Shown: in pieces, positions 1 through 11,390 of the stretch | How positions within the stretch are numbered: the stretch's first letter is position 1 | How the letters are laid out: each line of letters starts with the position of its first letter | Source of the DNA: Anastrepha obliqua | Lineage: Eukaryota > Arthropoda > Insecta > Diptera > Tephritidae | Assembly: GCF_027943255.1 (NCBI RefSeq) | Contig: NC_072893.1 | Span: 87,675,784-87,739,783 of the forward strand | Length of the DNA stretch: 64,000 bases | Direction: 5' to 3' | Position numbers and translations under genes: made by a program | Notes under the pieces: generated by a model | The model's database searches: none | Told to the model about the DNA's origin: nothing | The model's input: the letters and a program-made list of their open reading frames with translations, nothing else

Positions 1-132
1 TGTGCCAGTGCTGCTGCGTGGATAGCCAATAGTAACAAGCTAGACTTTGTGGAATACATCCCAAGTGACATCAGCATATCTGTCAAATTCGCTCAGAGCC
101 GAATAACGGTCTACTACGTAGTACACCTTTAA
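1..132 (+). other. Open frame running in from the window edge (possible exon)
   Basis: Frame 1 is open from the first base to a TAA at 130-132 and encodes about 43 residues (CASAAAWIANSNKLDF onward). The stretch is less AT-rich than what follows. I see no recognisable motif, and the upstream part lies outside the window. It could be the end of an exon, the end of a decayed retrotransposon frame, or chance. Confidence 0.15.
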
Positions 133-412
133 AAATCTTTAATAAATTTGCCTTGATTACGTTCATTCAATGTTCTACGTATCGGAACATAAGAGGCATA
201 AACCGTACAAACCCGCTCCATATTGAATAAATCATTACTCCGCAGATTTTTTTGGCACACAATAAATAGTCATTTATTAACAACTCAAATTAAAATATTT
301 TTTTTAAACGTTTTTATTATTATTTTTTTCCATCAGTTTGTTGCTAGAATGTGTGATAAAAAACATGATGGAATATTTTTTTGGTAGCCCTGCTATCCAA
401 TCAGTTATAATA

Positions 413-640
413 TAAGGTGGCGCAAAACTAATCATCCGTTTTGATTTCGATTAATTTTTTTAATAAATAATACAAATTATTTTTAGTAATTGGAATCTTT
501 TTTAACTTTATACGCTTTATTGATTGTCTATTTGTACAATGCAGCTGTCTAGTTCACAAGTGTCAAATATGATTGACGTACGACGCCATCTGCAAATATT
601 ATAAATCTTCCGATAGGGTGATTAATTTTGAACTCCCTTA
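413..640 (+). mobile_element. Short MITE of the GGTGGCGC-ended family (copy 1)
   Basis: A non-coding element of about 228 bp. It opens with AAGGTGGCGCAAAACTAATC and closes with a diverged inverted copy (GATTAATTTTGAACTCCCTT). TA dinucleotides lie at both edges, which fits insertion at TA as in Tc1/mariner-mobilised MITEs. The internal signature block TTGACGTACGACGCCA recurs in most other copies in this window (4.3, 18.9, 36.4, 40.6, 53.1, 59.0 and 63.7 kb). No autonomous parent is visible. Confidence 0.75.
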
Positions 641-2011
641 TATTATATATTTTTCATTACATTATTATTTTTATTACTTAGCCTTACAAACCAAAAATTA
701 TTTTAAAACAGTAAAAGTTATAAGCAAATAAACACTAAAAAAGAGCAAAAACTGCAAGGCGACTTGCTAACCTCGATGGCTTAATTTGAAGAAAAATTTT
801 ATGCCACAAGAAATGGCGAGAAAATATTATAGACTTACTTAAAGTTTTAGGTCTCACAGTTGACACTTTGACCAGTATGCCCGATTTACATTCAGTATTC
901 AGCGTTATCAAATTTTCTGGTCAACTTAAAAAAATGCATATTTTAATTAACCACATTTGAGCTACACTTCCAGAACATGAAAAGTTTAGTTTAGTGGCAA
1001 GAAACTACCAAGAAATGCACTTAAAAGCCTTAAGCGAATTTTCGTGCACACGATCAAATACGAGTATGAATGTTTGCACACACAATTGCATGTACATTCA
1101 TATAAAAAAATATACTCGTATGTATGTAAATTGATAGCAGCATATACTTATACTTATATATTGCACGTGTGTACATATATACTCTGGAAAATATTGCGGA
1201 ATTCCCAGTTGCGTATTCTTAACTGCAAATAATATTTATATGTGTATATATGACTCGAAGTACATATATCTCCATATACAAATGTACATACCTAGCGAAG
1301 TGCACTCAATTGGCATCCAGCGATACAAGTACATTTTAGTCGCTATCGATTTTTCGCTCATTCAAATCCTTTCACTAGTTTTTCTTCTTCGTACCAAACC
1401 CTCCACATAACTCCACCACCCAACGGTTGGAAAGCACAAACTCGCATAGCACTTTAACCTCTAATGATCGCCTTGCCACCGCCTTCGGTTTTCCTTTTGG
1501 AAGACACAATCATGCCCAGGGTGGTGGTGGTGGTGGTGGTGGTGGTAGTAATATGGTGACAGCATGAGAACTTATAGAAACAATTACCATACTCAAGTGT
1601 ACATAGGTACATACATATATATGTGTGTATGCACAAATTACAAGCAGTAATAACAACCTTTGTGTTGTTAGAGTGTTCTAAGCCAGAACTTTGACGCTTT
1701 AGTTTATTTACCGCGTCCTCCGGGTTACCGCACAGTGGGTCGTAATCATTCAATGGGCTTTGCGTAGTAAGGGATTAATGTGCACGCCTGTAATATGAGC
1801 GGATACATATCAGGACAAAGGTACCACGATTAGGACTCTTTATACAGGTATATTGCAAACTCGTAGGTTCACAAAACGAAATTTTATCTAAAATTTTCAC
1901 AGGTCACATTCCCACATACATGTGTACATATAAGCAAATAGCAAAACACTTAAAAATATAAAAAATGTATGTAACAAATTTTTGTTTTTATTACTTAAAA
2001 AATTAATAAAT
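641..2011. other. AT-rich stretch without a recognisable gene
   Basis: Open frames here are short and compositionally biased. The only distinct feature is a GGT trinucleotide run at about 1520-1547, with TATA/CATA-rich microsatellite-like sequence around 1050-1300 and 1600-1630. I see no splice-bounded exon or transposon end. Confidence 0.5.
1520..1547 (+). repeat. GGT trinucleotide microsatellite
   Basis: About nine uninterrupted GGT units. The complement would read as poly-Thr in one frame, but the surrounding frame shows no other protein-like features. Confidence 0.9.
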
Positions 2012-3304
2012 AACACCGCGTTACACACATTCTGTCCTATAAACCAAATATACTTTTTCGGAAAGGGGATAAAAAATAAAAATACACGTGTATCGGCGAA
2101 TTTCATGTACACGTCACAATTTTTTTTTTTTGTATTTTATAACTTTAAACGAGCAATTTTTGTATGCATATCTGTATAGCCACACGATCTCAGGATTAGC
2201 TTAACGGATTTGAATGAAATTGGCACACAGATAGTGTATCACATTTCTAGACTTTTCACCTAGGTGTTGCCACTGACAATGTTTCAAAGGGTTGCCACCT
2301 GTTCGAAATTAAAAAAAAAATTGCATGAGATATGCCGATGTGGGTATCAAAAGAAAGGTATTTCACTCCGCATTACAATAGAGATATAAAACCACGAATT
2401 TTTTTATTAATTTTATTATATTAAAATTAAAAACTGTTACATTAAAAATTTTAATGCTTTTAAAGAAACTTAGGCCTTTTACTTTTGTGTTTGTAAGCAT
2501 TTGTGTCAGTATCGCGACAAATAGACCAAAAGTATTCACCAAGCATATGCGTAATGTCTTGTCCTTTAAAACGCTTTTCAATAGCCGCAATGTCCTGATG
2601 GAACCTTTCGCCATGTTCATCGCTACAAGCTCCTAAATCACCAGAGAAATAATCTAAATGATTGTGAAGGAAATGGATCTTTAGCGACATTAATATGCCC
2701 ATTGCGCCATATGCTGAAATCATTTCTGCAACAATATTTTTATAATTGTCAGCTCGTTTGTTGCCAAGAAACTGCTCAATAACGGCAACTGTGCCTTTCT
2801 ATGCACGTTGTTCGATAGCATTCAATTTTGATGAAAATTCATAACTTGCAACTATTTTCTTTATCTGCGGACCACTGAAAACACCTTAAATTATACACAT
2901 CATTAAAAAAATAAAGTTACTAAAAGCCTTCGTAAAAAAATACCTGCATGAATCTTTGCGCCACTCAGTTTCGGAAAAATATTGCGCAAACTTGCAATCG
3001 CCTCGCCCTCACGATCCAGTTTTTTAACAATTTTTTTTTTTTTAAATTTCACATAATAAAAACATTTCCACGAGCCTGCCTGCAGAAATTCAGCGCGATT
3101 GGATCACGGAAAATGGGTTAAAAATTGATCCAAAGTTTTTCACTCAGGCGGACTACGAGATCTATATTTCATACATAAAAAAAAAATTCTGACGTGTACA
3201 TGAAAATCGCCGATACACGTGTATTTTTATTTTTTCTCCCCTTTCCGGAAAAGTATATTTGGTTCATAGGACAGAAAAAAAGTTCGTTTTTGTAACGCAG
3301 TGTA
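2012..3304 (-). mobile_element. 1.3 kb element with ~120 bp terminal inverted repeats
   Basis: The segments at 2013-2131 and 3178-3304 are inverted copies of each other. Both contain AATACACGTGTATCGGCGA, a CATGTACACGTCA block and an ACCAAATATACTTTT block, and both end outward in ACAC(C/T)GCGTTAC. Between them lies a broken gene on the minus strand (2460-3031). A TIR pair enclosing a gene is the layout of a cut-and-paste DNA transposon. I could not identify a clear target-site duplication: the right edge abuts a SINE, and the left flank is AT-rich. The superfamily is not recognised. Confidence 0.6.
2460..3031 (-). pseudogene. C-terminal part of a widespread arthropod protein of unknown function (HGERFHQD family), broken
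   Basis: Read on the minus strand, an exon (about 3031-2944) encodes a VKKLDREGEA...FPKLSGAKIHAG segment. A 59 bp intron follows (2943-2885, starting GTATTT and ending TTTAAG). Exon 2 (2884-2460) contains VFSGPQIKKI, FLHNHLDYF and SDEHGERFHQDIAAIEKRF and ends at TAA. The two exons join in phase and read as one conserved sequence. From memory, proteins with this HGERFHQD block are common as uncharacterised predictions in insects and other invertebrates; I know no assigned function. An in-frame TAG at 2802-2800, probably replacing Trp, breaks exon 2. The N-terminal majority is missing upstream, where a run of about 13 T interrupts. It lies between inverted repeats, so it may be transposon cargo or the transposase itself. 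Confidence 0.6.
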
Positions 3305-3518
3305 ATTGGCGCGTACACTTCTGTTAGGTGTTTGGCCGAGCTACTCCCCTTATTTGTGGTGTGCGTCTTGATGTTGTTCCACAAATAGAGGACCTACAGT
3401 TTTAAGCCGACTCCGATCGGCAAATGATTTTTATGAGAAGCTTTTTCTTGGCAAAAATACACTCGATGGCTTGCCAATGGTATTCACGCACCGACCCTTT
3501 CGGCTACGGCGGTCGCCT
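3304..3518 (-). mobile_element. tRNA-derived SINE, internally deleted copy
   Basis: On the minus strand this runs from a tRNA-like head (GGCGACCGCCGTAGCCGAA, cut short) to the conserved 3' end ending GTACGCGCCAATTA. The middle, including the B-box region and the linker found in the complete copies at 44.3 and 53.6 kb, is missing. It sits directly against the right inverted repeat of the preceding element. Confidence 0.7.
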
Positions 3519-3783
3519 AACTTTTAAGTATATATCTATTTATTAATAAAATAGATACGTGAAGCAGTTTATTTGTAGGTGATGAAAGCCCATTAAAAAA
3601 TTAAAAAAAAACACATTATTTCTAATTTATTGCGACTATTTTAAATCCATCAACAGCCGAATAAATATTATTACTTTAGTCAAATTCAAAAAAAAACATT
3701 TATAGTAATGCAATACAATTTCAGTTTTGCTTGATCACTGCAGCGTTTTTCAAGCCAAATTCTCATTTTCTCTTCTTCTGGAT

Positions 3784-4200
3784 GGCGTATGAAAAGTATC
3801 GATATCGATAGCTGAGAATGGCAACATTGAGTGAATGGTGTTGACATTTCAGTTCAGTAAGTTTTGGCAAGTCATCATAAATTGTTTAACGCTAGAACAA
3901 GGTTTCCAAATAGGGGAAATTTACTTTGAAAAAAGTATACCTGTTCACAGACCACTTCGCTCCTTTTACGTGCATCAACGGTTCTAATTTCTTTTGAAAT
4001 GACATCGACTTGGTTCCAACAAGACTGTGCAACTTGCCATTCAACGCATAGAGTTATTGCAATATTCAAACCATCATAAGGCCAGATTTATTGGAAAAAG
4101 TAGTCAAAAACTGGATTGAACGGATGGACTATGTAGCTCGTACCCGCGGCGGATATCATATAAAAAAAAGAGTACCATGAGATATCTACCAGATTACCAT
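3784..4200 (+). pseudogene. DD41D (rosa-type) mariner transposase relic
   Basis: Three transposase segments survive in order but in shifting frames. The first is an N-terminal stretch resembling 'LTxEQxxQIVEIYFE' near 3880. The second is the second-aspartate motif WFQQDCATCHS near 4013. The third is the C-terminal block LLEKVVKNWIERMDYVARTRGG near 4088-4155. Compare the open copy at 49.7 kb, which ends LLQKVVENW...RANRGG. The first catalytic Asp region is deleted, stops interrupt the frame, and no terminal repeats are recognisable. The leader (GATATCGATA, GAGAATGGCAAC, TTGACATTTC) is shared with the relic at 6.4 kb, so both belong to one subfamily. Confidence 0.7.
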
Positions 4201-4289
4201 ATAAAAATTTATTCCAATAATATTTCAGTTTCGTATTATCATTTTAAGTTCTTAAGCTCTTAAAACAACACTCCATGCAAGGAATTGGA

Positions 4290-4395
4290 AATTACCCTAT
4301 CGTAATTTTTACAAATGGCGTCGTACGTCAGTCATATTTGACACTTGTGAACTATACAGCTGCAGTATCCAACCAGACAAACAATGGATACGCCC
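4290..4395 (-). mobile_element. Half copy of the GGTGGCGC MITE
   Basis: Reads as the reverse complement of the 3' half of the copy at 413-640: CCCTATCG, then GGCGTCGTACGTCA, TTTGACACTTGTGAACTA and CAGCTGCA. The other terminus is missing, so it is truncated. Confidence 0.7.
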
Positions 4396-5825
4396 ATTGC
4401 CCATAAGGGCAAAATGAAGATTTTTATCGCTCAATATAGTTTTTTCGTTACTTCGTGAAAAAGTTAATCCGAAAAAAATTGGTTATTAATTTTGTATATA
4501 CGCAACTATGCCCTTGTCTTCAGCGACGGCTACTACAACCTAATCTTACATAAATATAATACTAACCTTAATTAGGCACAAATATCTGAAAGAAATGAAA
4601 ATGGCCTCTATTAATTAGACCAGTATTAGAGACAATTATATCATTTTAATCGTAGTAGCGCATCATGAGTGCCTCATTTGGTATTTATTGGTTTATATGT
4701 ATGACAAAAATCTCTAATTTGCCGGAAGAATGCCATAACTCAAAAAATCAGAACTCCGAGAAAAATCGTTTCAAAGTTTTCAATTTGCGCTGCCTCCCTA
4801 ACTGGAGGTAATATCTGCATACTCATCTTAATTTTTTTTAATATATTTTTTTTATTTTTAGTTTTTTTTTTTTTTATATTATGTCGATGTAAATATTTGT
4901 TAATTTATGAAACAAAAAAAATATTTAAAGTGGTCTACGTTCTGTTCACACAGACGCAGATTTTTGCCACTAGTAACGCACTGTCCATCAATACGTCTGT
5001 TATACTAATACTGGCAGCTATTGTAGAAAGCTCTTGAATCGCTCTTGGTTTATGGTGCTGCTTTGCTGAACTTTTTTTTCTTTTTCTTGTTTTTTTTAGT
5101 TATTTTTTGAAATAAAGACAATAAATCAGGCTAAGCGCAAAAGTGCAAAGTGTTTCTTACCAACTTACTGCCGTTCGTACCTACACACATACAACTTCTA
5201 AGCACTTGTAAATACTTTTATGCCTACAGATACACCTACTACTTATAGAGGTGCAATACTAAAAGTGGTATACTGTATAAACGTTTGTACATGCATAAAT
5301 ATATTTGGGGTATTCCACGTCAAACGGATCAAATGCATGCCCAAAAATCAGAGTTACAAAAAGCTGTTATGCGGCTCAACCAATTGCTTTCACGGTCATT
5401 CAAGTAGAAAAAGTGTGCTTGAGCCTGCGTGCAAGCTGCCTTATACAGTTTCGGTCGATAAGTATCATATTAAGTGGGGGGAGCAGGGTGCGCAACACAG
5501 TTAAAATAACTATGTCTCAAAAATGATACACTTATAAGTATATACTTTCAAAAGAGGTTTGTTAAAAAAATAAGGTGAATTTTCAAATAAATTCTTTCTT
5601 TGGGTGAAGCGCAAGCGCTCAGCAGATTTGCCTATTGTTTGTTGTATTTTATTTTTTTTCTGACTGCGTAAGATTTGTAAAGAAAACCTCGAGAACGATG
5701 GTGTTGCCAGATTTTCGAAATATAAAAAAAAATTAAAAGAGACGTATTAACGGTATTTTTCAAAGAATGTATTAAAATATTGAATATATAAATATATATA
5801 ATAAATTGTATATATACATATAATA
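4396..5825. other. No recognisable gene; one less AT-rich island at 5290-5515
   Basis: Mostly AT-rich sequence with poly-T tracts around 4845-4885. The stretch 5290-5515 begins GGGGTATTCCACGTCAAACG, is open in two overlapping plus-strand frames, and has a composition unlike its flanks. It may be the edge of an unidentified element, but I find no inverted partner and no protein motif. Confidence 0.4.
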
Positions 5826-6110
5826 TAATTAGCACGCACACCCTTTTTGAGTGCCGAGCTCCTCTTCCTATTTGTGGTGTGCGGCTTGATGTTGCCCACA
5901 AATGGATGGACCTGCAGTTTCAAGCCGACTCTGAATGACAGATATTTTTTATGAAGAACTTTTTCATGGCAGAAATACAATCGGAGGTTTGCCATTGCCT
6001 GCCGAGGGGCGACCACTATTAGAAAAAACTTTTGTTTGTTTTGCTTGTCTTTCACCTACGTTCCTTTGAATTTGAATGGTAGTCACGCACCAACCCATTC
6101 GTCTACTTCC
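5826..6110 (-). mobile_element. tRNA-derived SINE (minus strand, nearly full length)
   Basis: The minus strand carries the SINE body: CTCCGAnn...TTTCTGCCATGAAAAAG, then the CCATTTGTGGG block, the GGAGCTCGGC block and a (TA)-rich tail at 5770-5830. The head retains the ACCATTCAAATTCAAAGG region but has a diverged B box. It is older than the 44.3 and 53.6 kb copies. Confidence 0.75.
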
Positions 6111-6429
6111 GATTTTTGTTTTTTAATATTGAGTACAAAAGATATTAACAAATTTGGGTAGGGCTGCCACCTGTGGTGTTGCCATCTATCAAGAAAACTT
6201 ATAAGAACCAGTACGCCTTTTTCTGTCATTTAATTTTAAATTAAAATGTTGGATGATTCACAAATTTTTCGTTATCTGCTGAAGAAATTTTTTGAAAAAA
6301 ATCCCGTATGCACAAACATATGTACAAACGAGTTTGTACACAGTATAAAAAATTAATTGCTATTTTGTCAAAGAATATTGGCGAATATCCCTCTATATTC
6401 TACAATCTATAGCATAGGATGCTTTTTTA

Positions 6430-6870
6430 GCTACATGAGATCTATCGATATCGATAACTATGCTTGACAACTGAGAATGGCAAACTGTGTTGACATTTCT
6501 GTTCAGTAAGGTTTGAAAAGTCATTATGAATTATGAGCGCGAAGACGCTCCAAATCGTGGAAAGTTACTTTGAAATAAAAAGAAAACATAAAAAAACGCA
6601 TATACGAGTAGTACATCTGTTTGCAAGGTTCATAGAGCACTGACGGCATCATGGGTTCTTATTTCTTTCGAAATGAGGAAGAGGCTCTGGTTACGCTGAA
6701 TGGCAAGAGTTATCAAGCCTTGCTGACTGCATTTTTGTTTCCAAATAAAAAGCTAAACATTGAAGGTATTCGCAACTGGCCATATAGCGCGCTTGGCAAT
6801 CGATTTATTACAATATTCAAGCCACCATTGACGCCATGCGGCCAAAATTAGACTGATCGAATGAAACATG
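6430..6870 (+). pseudogene. DD41D (rosa-type) mariner transposase relic
   Basis: Shares its leader with the 3.8 kb relic (TATCGATATCGATAAC, GAGAATGGCAAAC, TTGACATTTC). A frame at 6651-6851 encodes GSYFFRNEEEALVTLNGKSY, matching the 'GPYFF.NE....VTVNGERY' block between the first and second catalytic Asp of DD41D transposases. The sequence then decays. Both the first- and third-aspartate motifs are lost, so this is non-functional. Confidence 0.6.
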
Positions 6871-7017
6871 TAAATCGTAGGTCGGGACATATGCCGGATA
6901 TTATATATAAAAAATAAATGCCAGCTTATAATAAATAAACATTCCAACAATTCAGTTTCACATTTCAGTTCTCAAGCTCGTAAACACACCCAATATATCA
7001 TTGCTATACCATAAATA

Positions 7018-7928
7018 CCTTCTGCTCAAATATGAACGAGACGTTATCAATAAAACGGTCCGCGGATGACATATAGCAAAAATAAATTTTTTGTTTTTTG
7101 GTAGGACTGTTATAAGCTTACATGGCAAATTTCAGCGTGATATGTCACATAGTTTGTTTTCTGTGCTACTGTAAACAAGTCAAGCTCGAGTGTGTTCTTC
7201 GAATTCTCTTTTATGACTTCAATTGTCTCAAAATGTTTTCCATGGAGCGGCAACTTGAGCTTGGGAAACAGGAAAAAGTCACATGGAGCCATATCAGGCG
7301 AATACGGTGCTTGCGGAACGTTATTAACATTTTTTTTGTTCAAATAATCGCGAACAAGACGTGATGTGTGAGCTGGTGCATTATCGTGATGCAAGAGCCA
7401 TGACTTGTTGTCCCACAATTCCTTCCTTTTAAGACGAATGTTCTCGCGCAAACGCTTTAAAACGTCTAAATAATATTCAGCGTTAACCGATCGGCCTTGC
7501 GGAAGGAACTCCGAATGCACCACACCTTCGTAATCGAAAAAAACAGTCAGCATAACCTTAATTTTTGAGCGACTTTGGCGTGGTTTTTTGGGTTGATGTA
7601 CGGCCCTCTTTGAACGATTTGTACCACTGGAAAACACGTGCACGAGATGGAGCAGAGTCCCCATAGGTTGTCTGCAACATTTTTAAGGCGTCTGAAGCCG
7701 AAATTTTGTTGGAATAACAAAATTTCAAACAAATTCTTTGTTCAACTTGAATTTCCATCGTTAAATTCGAAGAACACACTCGAGCTTGACTTGTTTACAG
7801 TAGCACAGAAAACAAACTATGTGACATATCACGCTGAAATTTGCCATGTAAGCAAAAAATTTATTTTTGCCATATGTCATCCGCGGAGCGTTTTATTGAT
7901 AACGTCTCGTTCATATTTGAGTAGAAGG
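7018..7928 (-). mobile_element. Long-TIR mariner, internally deleted (copy 1)
   Basis: Flanked by TA on both sides (7016-7017 and 7929-7930). Its terminal inverted repeats are unusually long, 7018-7205 and 7764-7928, and both start CCTTCTGCTC (A)AATATGAACGAG or its equivalent. The right arm lacks about 23 bp near TAGGACTGTTATAAG that the left arm has. The arms extend into coding sequence. Classical mariner ITRs are about 30 bp, so this is an atypical architecture. Related copies lie at 30.9 and 60.5 kb. Confidence 0.85.
7110..7758 (-). pseudogene. D34D mariner transposase with internal deletion
   Basis: From an ATG at 7758 the minus strand encodes the N-terminal helix-turn-helix segment (MEIQVEQRICLKFCYSNKIS...YKSFKEGRTS). 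It then jumps, with a frame change, to KIKVMLTVFFDYEGVVHSEF and the catalytic C-terminal half. There the HHDNAPAHT and YSPDMAPCDFF motifs carry the second and third aspartates with mariner D34D spacing. The linker and the first Asp (normally in a TGDET-like motif) are deleted. The last ~30 codons (LELDLFTVAQKTNYVTYHAE) lie inside the terminal inverted repeat and replace the usual mariner C-terminus. Non-functional. Confidence 0.85.
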
Positions 7929-10127
7929 TATAAGTCTCATACATAAACAGCTAAGGGTAATTTTCTCAAGTAGCTTTTACAATTTATCTGCCTTTTAAAG
8001 TAGTATTTTCAGAACAAACGAAAATGTGTGTTTAAGGCCGAACATCGTCTTCCAGGTTCTCTAGAATTTAATAAAAAAATATTTGTGATGTTTCAAGCTA
8101 CGTATCCATCTGACAGCTTTGGAGATATACAATTTTAAAGACAAAAATAAAAGTCCGGATTTTAAATATAACTCGCCTGGCGCCATTGTGAAAATTTTTC
8201 AAAATTCATTTGGGTTTCAAAGTGCCTCATATAAGACTTTTATATCCCAAACTTAAAAAAGATCAAAACTCTACTTCCGTTTCGCGTGCTTTTTGATGGG
8301 GTCTTATCCAACTTTTTACACCAAATAAACTTTCCAAACATATAAATTTGGTTCGTTGAGTTCATTGTTCACAAATTGGACTGATCGTCAGCTTTCCAAT
8401 TTTCGAAAGAGCGGGTCCAACATGGCGGATGAATAAAACTATAATGGATTTGAATGAAACTTGTTCCGCGGGAATTTTTGGGATCACTGATTAGAAATCC
8501 AAGGTTAAATTTCTAAGATTCCAAATGCCTGTGACTTGAATGTAAATAAATATAATTCAAGATACTGTAGAGTGCTTCAATTTACTTTACTTGATACGGT
8601 TAACGTGGAACGCCCCTTGTGCGTACATACACACACACATACAAATATGTACATACATAGATATTTAACCATTCAAACTTGGTTACATATCATAGTTGGC
8701 AACTTCTGTTGTTATGGATTGCCGTTTCGTCATCATGGCAACACGCGTTTGCTAAAATAGCAAATAGCAGAAGTAGTGGAAGGCTGTGCTGGCTATGATG
8801 TCTGATAAAAAAGAAAAAGAAGAAATAAATAAATAATAAAATCAGACAAAAGTAAAAATTAAACAAAAAAGTGGATTGCATTCGTTACCACAATTGGATG
8901 AAATATTCGCAACCACTTCATTATTTTAGTTTCAATTGTTAATCAAACATACACGCATACATATGTATATACATATTTATCCATACATACGTATACAGAG
9001 GTGGGCATATGGCACACAGTACTTTAAATTTTGCTACGCAACTTACTGGCCAGCCGGCTAATGAACGCATGAAAGTCCTCTATTTGTTATTGTAATTATT
9101 ATACTTATTCGATTTTTTTTCTTAATAATTTTTCTTTGTTTATACTTCAGATGCCAATTGGCACAATATTCAATTTGAAAATTCACTTTGCGCTTGGCCA
9201 AACGCACCACAGTGCACACTCATCCACATATGCGTCACAAACACACATACGCAAATGCCAACCCATTCATTACTCGTATGCCTGTCATGGACAGAATTCC
9301 ACTTCAATTAAATTAATAATTTTTTACATTTGTTTAATTCTTGCACCATTTACCCACTTGAAAATTACAAAAAAAAAAACAAATATTTGAGTATTTTTTA
9401 TTTTCGTTTCATTTTATTTAGTTAAAGCCTGACTTCTTTTGTTTGAGCAAAGTGAGTCACGTTTCGCACTTAGCTATAAATTTGCGCATAGTAAAATTCA
9501 TAATTCATGCAAACGTCATTGTCATCCCCAACTCTCGATTTGTTCGTACCCACACCAATGTTATCGTCATTCTTATCTCTTTGTTTGCATTTTGTTTCCA
9601 TAATCATTTTCCATTTAAGAAAAACAATAAAATACTCATAATACAATAAATAAAATCAGCACATAAATAATATTTGACACATTGATTCTTCATTCAAAAG
9701 GTATGGCGACATCACTGAGCGTCTAAATGGGCATTTAAAGTTCAACAACTTATCTAAGCCTCTATTTTTGTTCATTCAAGCAATTTTTTTTGCTAAAAAG
9801 ATAAAATACTGTATAATTCGCTTCCTGTATAGTCACAAAATCAACACATTAATAGTCATTTCGTGCAGCTTATTGTTTTGACATTTTTATTTATTCCAGT
9901 CGTTCATTTGCTCTTCTTGTTATTTCTTTATTTAGTCACATCGTAGAGTTAGAGATGCGTTATTGTTTTTTTCTAACTGTGCAATATGGTAACTATTTAT
10001 TTGACGATATTAGCTGTATTAACGCGAATAATCCATCAAAACTAACACATTTCCCACAGTTATTCTCACACAATATTTAAATTAAGGGTACATCTGCTTT
10101 CACAAAACTAAACGCTTAGCATGTGAG
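7929..10127. other. No recognisable gene
   Basis: The stretch 8020-8520 is less AT-rich and contains phrases such as GGATTTGAATGAAACTTG, close to one at 2208-2225 (GGATTTGAATGAAATTGG), so it is probably part of an unidentified repeat. The remainder holds CATA-type simple sequence (8625-8665, 8945-8995) and short biased open frames with no motif. Confidence 0.4.
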
Positions 10128-10305
10128 TTTAATTGAATGACAGACAATGACTAAGTGTGTTTCTACCATGAAAAGATCCTCATAAAAAAAGCAACTGGCG
10201 TTCGGAGGAGGTATAAAACGGTAGGTTCCTCCATTCGTCATCAAGAGGCATAGCACGAATTGGAGGAGAAACTCGGCTAAATTCCTAGCAAAGGATATGA
10301 ACCAG
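10128..10305 (+). mobile_element. SINE 3' body fragment
   Basis: Plus-strand match to the body of the tRNA-derived SINE: TGTGTTTCTACCATGAAAAG, then CGTTCGGAGGAGGTATAAAA, GGTTCCTCCATTCGTC, and GGAGGAGAAACTCGGC near its end. The tRNA-like head is absent (5' truncated), as is usual for SINE copies made by target-primed reverse transcription. Confidence 0.65.
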
Positions 10306-10683
10306 TGCATACACCTGTGTCAAAAATAATAGCAAGCCATGTGCCCTGGCAAAGTTTTGACTATTCATTTATTTTGTAATACATTTTTTTGTTTTCTTTA
10401 TAAAAATATGGTTTATACTACAGCAAAAACTATATAACTTCAAATTCCAAACCGTATACAAAATTAAAAAAAAAATTATACGTTCAACTTTTTAATCAGT
10501 TCAAACTTCAAGTCGCTCATAAATTGCGTTGATTTTTGATAATTTTTCTGTTGGATGTACACGCCAATTATATAATAGACCATTTCTTTTTGCCAATCGT
10601 TAGCAAGTGGCGAATAGATGAATGTTGGCAACGCGGGTATGGAGCTGCTTTAAATTGCATGTGTTTCTACGACAGTGAGTTAT

Positions 10684-11057
10684 GGGGGTAGTATGGTATT
10701 TTTTTTTTTTTTTTTAAATTATTCTATAACATCTTAAGATTATTGTGTGAAAGTTTGAAGTGCATTGGAGTAAAATTGACAAAGACACAAAGGATTAAGT
10801 ATCTACCTCTCCAACCGGATTTCACGCTGCCGAAATCTTTAAACGCGTTTTTCTCACACTTGCCTTTTTTACGGTCGGTTTCCACTGTAGATTCATATCT
10901 ACTGCACCGATTCTTTTCAAATTTGGTTTTTTTGTTTCTTTACTTTATTCACGAGGTAATGACGTCGAGTTTTTTTTTTTAAATTTTGTCATATTTTAAA
11001 ACAAAGTTTTCAAGTTTTTTTTTATGAAAAATCGGTGTTTTGACTTCAAAGCGCTTT

Positions 11058-11091
<34 letters not shown>

Positions 11092-11390
11092 TTCGACGTT
11101 GTTACCTGCGAAACTTTATTAGCTGATGAAATCAATTTGGTTTTTTGATTTTAGTTGATCCAGTAATGAGTTCTGAGGGACACCGCAATAAAACTTTTTT
11201 ATGAGACGTCCGCGAAGATTCGCTGCCACCAACTCATTTCTTCATAAAAATCAATGAAAATTTCACACAATATTCTTTAAATATGACTTTATAATGAAGT
11301 AATTTTAAAATTTTGAATAAATCAACTGTGTCGACAAAAAAAATTTCGAAAAATATGCTTGTTTTACACCGAATTAACCATACTACCCCC
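10684..11390. mobile_element. 707 bp MITE with GGGGGTAGTATGGT ends and TTAT target duplication
   Basis: GGGGGTAGTATGGT at 10684-10697 is mirrored by ACCATACTACCCCC at 11377-11390. The four bases just outside each end are TTAT (10680-10683 and 11391-11394), giving a clean direct target-site duplication. The interior includes a 25-base A run (11067-11091) and has no long open frame. I cannot assign a superfamily from the ends alone; the G-run terminus is distinctive. Confidence 0.7.

Noticed and set aside
1454..1753. 99-residue minus-strand frame containing poly-Thr
   Set aside because: The frame exists because of the GGT microsatellite; the rest is low-complexity and TATA/CATA-derived.
5220..5526. 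Gene at 5.2-5.5 kb because two overlapping frames are open
   Set aside because: No splice sites, no family motif, and two frames open equally. Left as an unassigned island.
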